Source of the DNA: Clostridia bacterium
GTDB lineage: Bacteria; Bacillota_A; Clostridia; Christensenellales; Aristaeellaceae
Assembly (NCBI GenBank): GCA_017525805.1
Contig: JAFXSH010000181.1
Location: 1-32,617 of the forward strand
Length of the DNA: 32,617 nucleotides
Reading direction: 5' to 3'
Shown piece after piece: positions 32,310 to 32,617 of the stretch (position 1 is its first letter; every line of letters starts with the position of its first letter). The notes under the pieces are model-generated. The model had not been told where the DNA came from. It saw only the letters and a list, made by a program, of their open reading frames with translations, and did no database searches. The translations under genes were made by a program, and so were the position numbers.

Positions 32310-32481
32310 GCTGGAAAAGGTGATGAAGGGGCTGGAAGCCTGATCAAACGGGATCATGTGCGGGGAGGATTGCCCGTATGAGGAAACCCACAACAACCCG
32401 GATATGGGGAATTGCATTTCGGTAATGGCGCGGGACGCGCTGGAAGCGATCAAGGAGCTGGAAGACGAGGCAAAGCAATGA
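32302..32481 (+). pseudogene. Small Cys-containing phage protein interrupted by an in-frame TGA
   Basis: From ATG 32302 the frame reads MDKLEKVMKGLEA, then TGA at 32341-32343, then continues without shift as SNGIMCGEDCPYEETHN to NCISVMARDALEAIKELEDE and TGA 32479-32481. The joined product (59 codons) has the layout EKVxKGLE...CxxxCPY...C...DALxxIKELE that I know from a common small Clostridia phage protein. The stop sits where the family often has Cys or another residue. Restart at ATG 32356 would leave a 41-residue fragment. A nonsense mutation, an assembly error or opal read-through are all possible. Confidence 0.6.
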
Positions 32482-32493
32482 TGGAGGCCATAA

Positions 32494-32617
32494 ATGGGAG
32501 ACAAAACGAAAATCGACTGGTGTGACGCCAGTTGGAACCCGGTTACGGGCTGCCTGCATGGGTGCGAATACTGCTATGCGCGAGGCATTGCGAACAGATT
32601 TGGCCTGCCCTATGCGC
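32494..32617 (+). CDS. Phage Gp37/Gp68 (DUF5131) family protein, N-terminal part
   Basis: ATG 32494 follows GGAGG and the frame is open to the window edge. The visible 41 residues carry KIDWCDASWNPVTGC and the cluster CLHGCEYCYAR, with the CxxxCxxC Cys triplet of radical-SAM-like enzymes. This start is characteristic of the Gp37/Gp68 phage family, whose function is not established. The rest of the gene is outside the window. Confidence 0.82.
   Translation, partial: MGDKTKIDWCDASWNPVTGCLHGCEYCYARGIANRFGLPYA

Noticed and set aside
32302..32481. Selenocysteine or general opal recoding
   Set aside because: No SECIS-like hairpin was evident after the TGA and many genes in the window end at TGA.
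1..32617. CRISPR array or insertion sequence
   Set aside because: No regularly spaced direct repeats and no transposase-like frame were found; the only recombinase is the serine integrase.

Overview
The window is a GC-rich temperate bacteriophage or prophage of a Gram-positive, Clostridia-like (Bacillota) host. Three things point to the host: strong AGGAGG-type ribosome binding sites, a large serine integrase, and holin, NlpC/P60 endolysin and small early proteins of the kinds found in gut Clostridia phages. No chromosomal housekeeping gene is visible. Both ends of the window cut through phage genes. Family names below come from reading motifs in the translations, not from database searches.

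Layout. Positions 1-22,000 hold the virion genes, all on the + strand: the tail end of an unidentified gene, an N4-gp56-type major capsid protein, a small protein, a fibronectin-III protein fused to a head-tail-connector-like domain, a beta-propeller-like tail protein, an internal virion-like protein, a 3704-residue polyvalent protein, a tail-associated coiled-coil protein, and a 1204-residue tail spike with a beta-helix and an NlpC/P60-like domain. No tape measure, tail tube or baseplate gene is seen, so a short-tailed (podovirus-like) particle is inferred. Positions 21,803-23,538 are the lysis cassette: endolysin, two membrane proteins including a holin, and a 34-residue protein, closed by a terminator.

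Positions 23,600-27,700 are the lysogeny and accessory block: a serine integrase (minus strand) with a dyad-rich candidate attP in front of it, a HicAB toxin-antitoxin pair under a consensus promoter with an operator in its spacer, two minus-strand membrane proteins that share a C-terminal Cys/His module, and a CI-like repressor. The repressor faces a Cro-like gene across a divergent promoter region with matched operators. From 27,835 on, the early genes run rightward: the Cro-like regulator, a PAPS-reductase-like protein with a degenerate PP-loop, small unknown proteins, a structured RNA followed by a CAT-anticodon tRNA, a small HTH protein, a methyltransferase-like protein, a gene broken by an in-frame TGA, and the start of a Gp37/Gp68 (DUF5131) protein.

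The most notable items are the multi-helix RNA at 30155-30403, the giant polyvalent protein with an AT-rich effector-like insert, the tail spike whose beta-helix is bracketed by direct repeats, and the pair of membrane-anchored Cys/His proteins beside the repressor.
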